Below, one piece after another: positions 63,590 to 64,000 of a DNA stretch of 64,000 nt; position 1 is the stretch's first letter, and each line of letters begins with the position of its first letter. Origin of the DNA: Thermococcus sp. GTDB lineage: Archaea; Methanobacteriota_B; Thermococci; Thermococcales; Thermococcaceae. The position numbers were made by a program, and so were the translations under genes. The stretch is taken from the NCBI RefSeq assembly GCF_027023865.1, contig NZ_JALVUC010000019.1, positions 46,486 to 110,485 of the forward strand. The letters run 5' to 3'. Below the pieces are notes generated by a model. The model did not search any database, was not told the DNA's origin, and saw only the letters and a program-made list of their open reading frames with translations.

Positions 63590-64000
63590 ATGGAGATGCG
63601 CGAGGAAGCCCTTGAGCTTGAAGTTGAGCAGATGCTCCACCACAGGGAGCGAAAGGAAAAGGACAGTGAACTGTACAAGATAGCCAACGAGGTCTTTGAC
63701 AGAACCACAAATGAGACCCTAGCGTATCTCCACAGAAGGGGCAAAATAGGAACCCTCTATGGTGTCATCAGCACGGGCAAGGAAGCGAACGTTTTTGCAG
63801 GGATTGACGCCGATGGGGATAGGATAGCAGTCAAAATCTACCGCACGTATACCACCGAGTTCAGGAGGATGTGGGAGTACCTTGCGGCAGACCCCAGAAT
63901 CGGTTACATACCGAAGGACATGCGCAAGCTCGTCTTCCAGTGGACGAGGAGGGAATTTAAAAACCTCCAGAGGGCGGTTAAGTACGCCGTAAGGGTTCCT
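63590..64000 (+). CDS. rio1: Serine/threonine protein kinase RIO1, N-terminal part (runs off the window)
   Basis: At least 137 residues are inside the window. The RIO N-terminal helices (NEVFDRTTNETLAYLHRRGKIGTLYGVISTGKEANVFAGID) include the nucleotide-loop STGKEAN, and DRIAVKIYRTYTTEFRRM includes the ATP-binding Lys. RIO1 acts in maturation of the small ribosomal subunit. ATG 63590 is an assumed start; GTG 63587 or TTG 63566 are in frame and no ribosome site is clear. It follows aIF1A by 25 bp, so they are likely one operon. The 3' end is beyond 64000. Confidence 0.9.
   Translation, partial: MEMREEALELEVEQMLHHRERKEKDSELYKIANEVFDRTTNETLAYLHRRGKIGTLYGVISTGKEANVFAGIDADGDRIAVKIYRTYTTEFRRMWEYLAADPRIGYIPKDMRKLVFQWTRREFKNLQRAVKYAVRVP

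Overview
The window looks like the chromosome of a hyperthermophilic archaeon of the order Thermococcales, most likely a Thermococcus. The evidence is the gene set (Alba, the HerA-Mre11-Rad50-NurA operon, aIF1A, RIO1, aLhr2, archaeal RNase HII, DUF504 and DUF134 proteins), strong GGAGGTG/GGTGAT ribosome binding sites, A/T-rich TATA boxes about 25-30 nt upstream of predicted transcript starts, Arg codons dominated by AGG/AGA, and dense coding on both strands. I see no rRNA, tRNA or CRISPR array.

Layout. 1-770 holds decayed genes, including an aldehyde dehydrogenase relic. 769-2392 is a P5C-dehydrogenase-like gene whose true N-terminus is in another frame. 2503-4109 is an operon of a lipoprotein, a TiaS-like 'DDTD' protein and a membrane protein. 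4316-8571 is DUF364 plus modABCD (molybdate/tungstate uptake); the two operons share a TTTACGYAAA element just upstream of their TATA boxes. 8542-14172 is a divergent, probably iron-controlled pair. FeoB with a DtxR-FeoA fusion runs leftward. Rightward is an operon of two RecA-like proteins with odd Walker A motifs, an HTH/ACT-like regulator and a HisC-type aminotransferase. Each promoter carries a near-consensus DtxR box. 14159-19953 is rich in Mrp/NifX-NifB-type iron-cluster proteins and Gly/Arg/Trp-rich tails, with two copies of the palindrome TGTGCATATGCACA. 19954-22707 is a probable foreign insertion (AT-rich HTH/coiled-coil gene, orphan gene, truncated HsdR, YgjP-type metallopeptidase).

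22748-26545 holds small metabolic and regulatory genes. 26546-28176 is a 1.6-kb stretch without a convincing gene and with two extremely AT-rich arms. 28177-36914 has purB, alba, a membrane-anchored HTH protein, a CBS/zinc protein, THEP1 NTPase, mtnA and a four-gene cluster (GNAT, PP-loop enzyme, DUF1611, threonine-synthase-like) that may act on an amino acid or small peptide. 37196-51196 carries transporters, a broken VapBC-like pair, aLhr2, hydrolases, a ferritin-like/DUF835 protein, TatD, TrmO and a dihydropteroate-synthase-like enzyme. 51287-58300 is the HerA-Mre11-Rad50-NurA end-resection operon. 58330-64000 has glyoxylate reductase, an RNA m5U methyltransferase, RNase HII, a ZnuBC-type metal transporter, aIF1A and the start of RIO1.

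An unusual number of otherwise well-preserved genes carry a single lesion (P5CDH, Mrp, a DUF5320-like protein, an ABM-domain protein, both VapBC partners, the ferritin-DUF835 protein). This could be sequencing error or recent decay and should be settled first. All identifications come from reading the translated sequence by eye; no database search was run.
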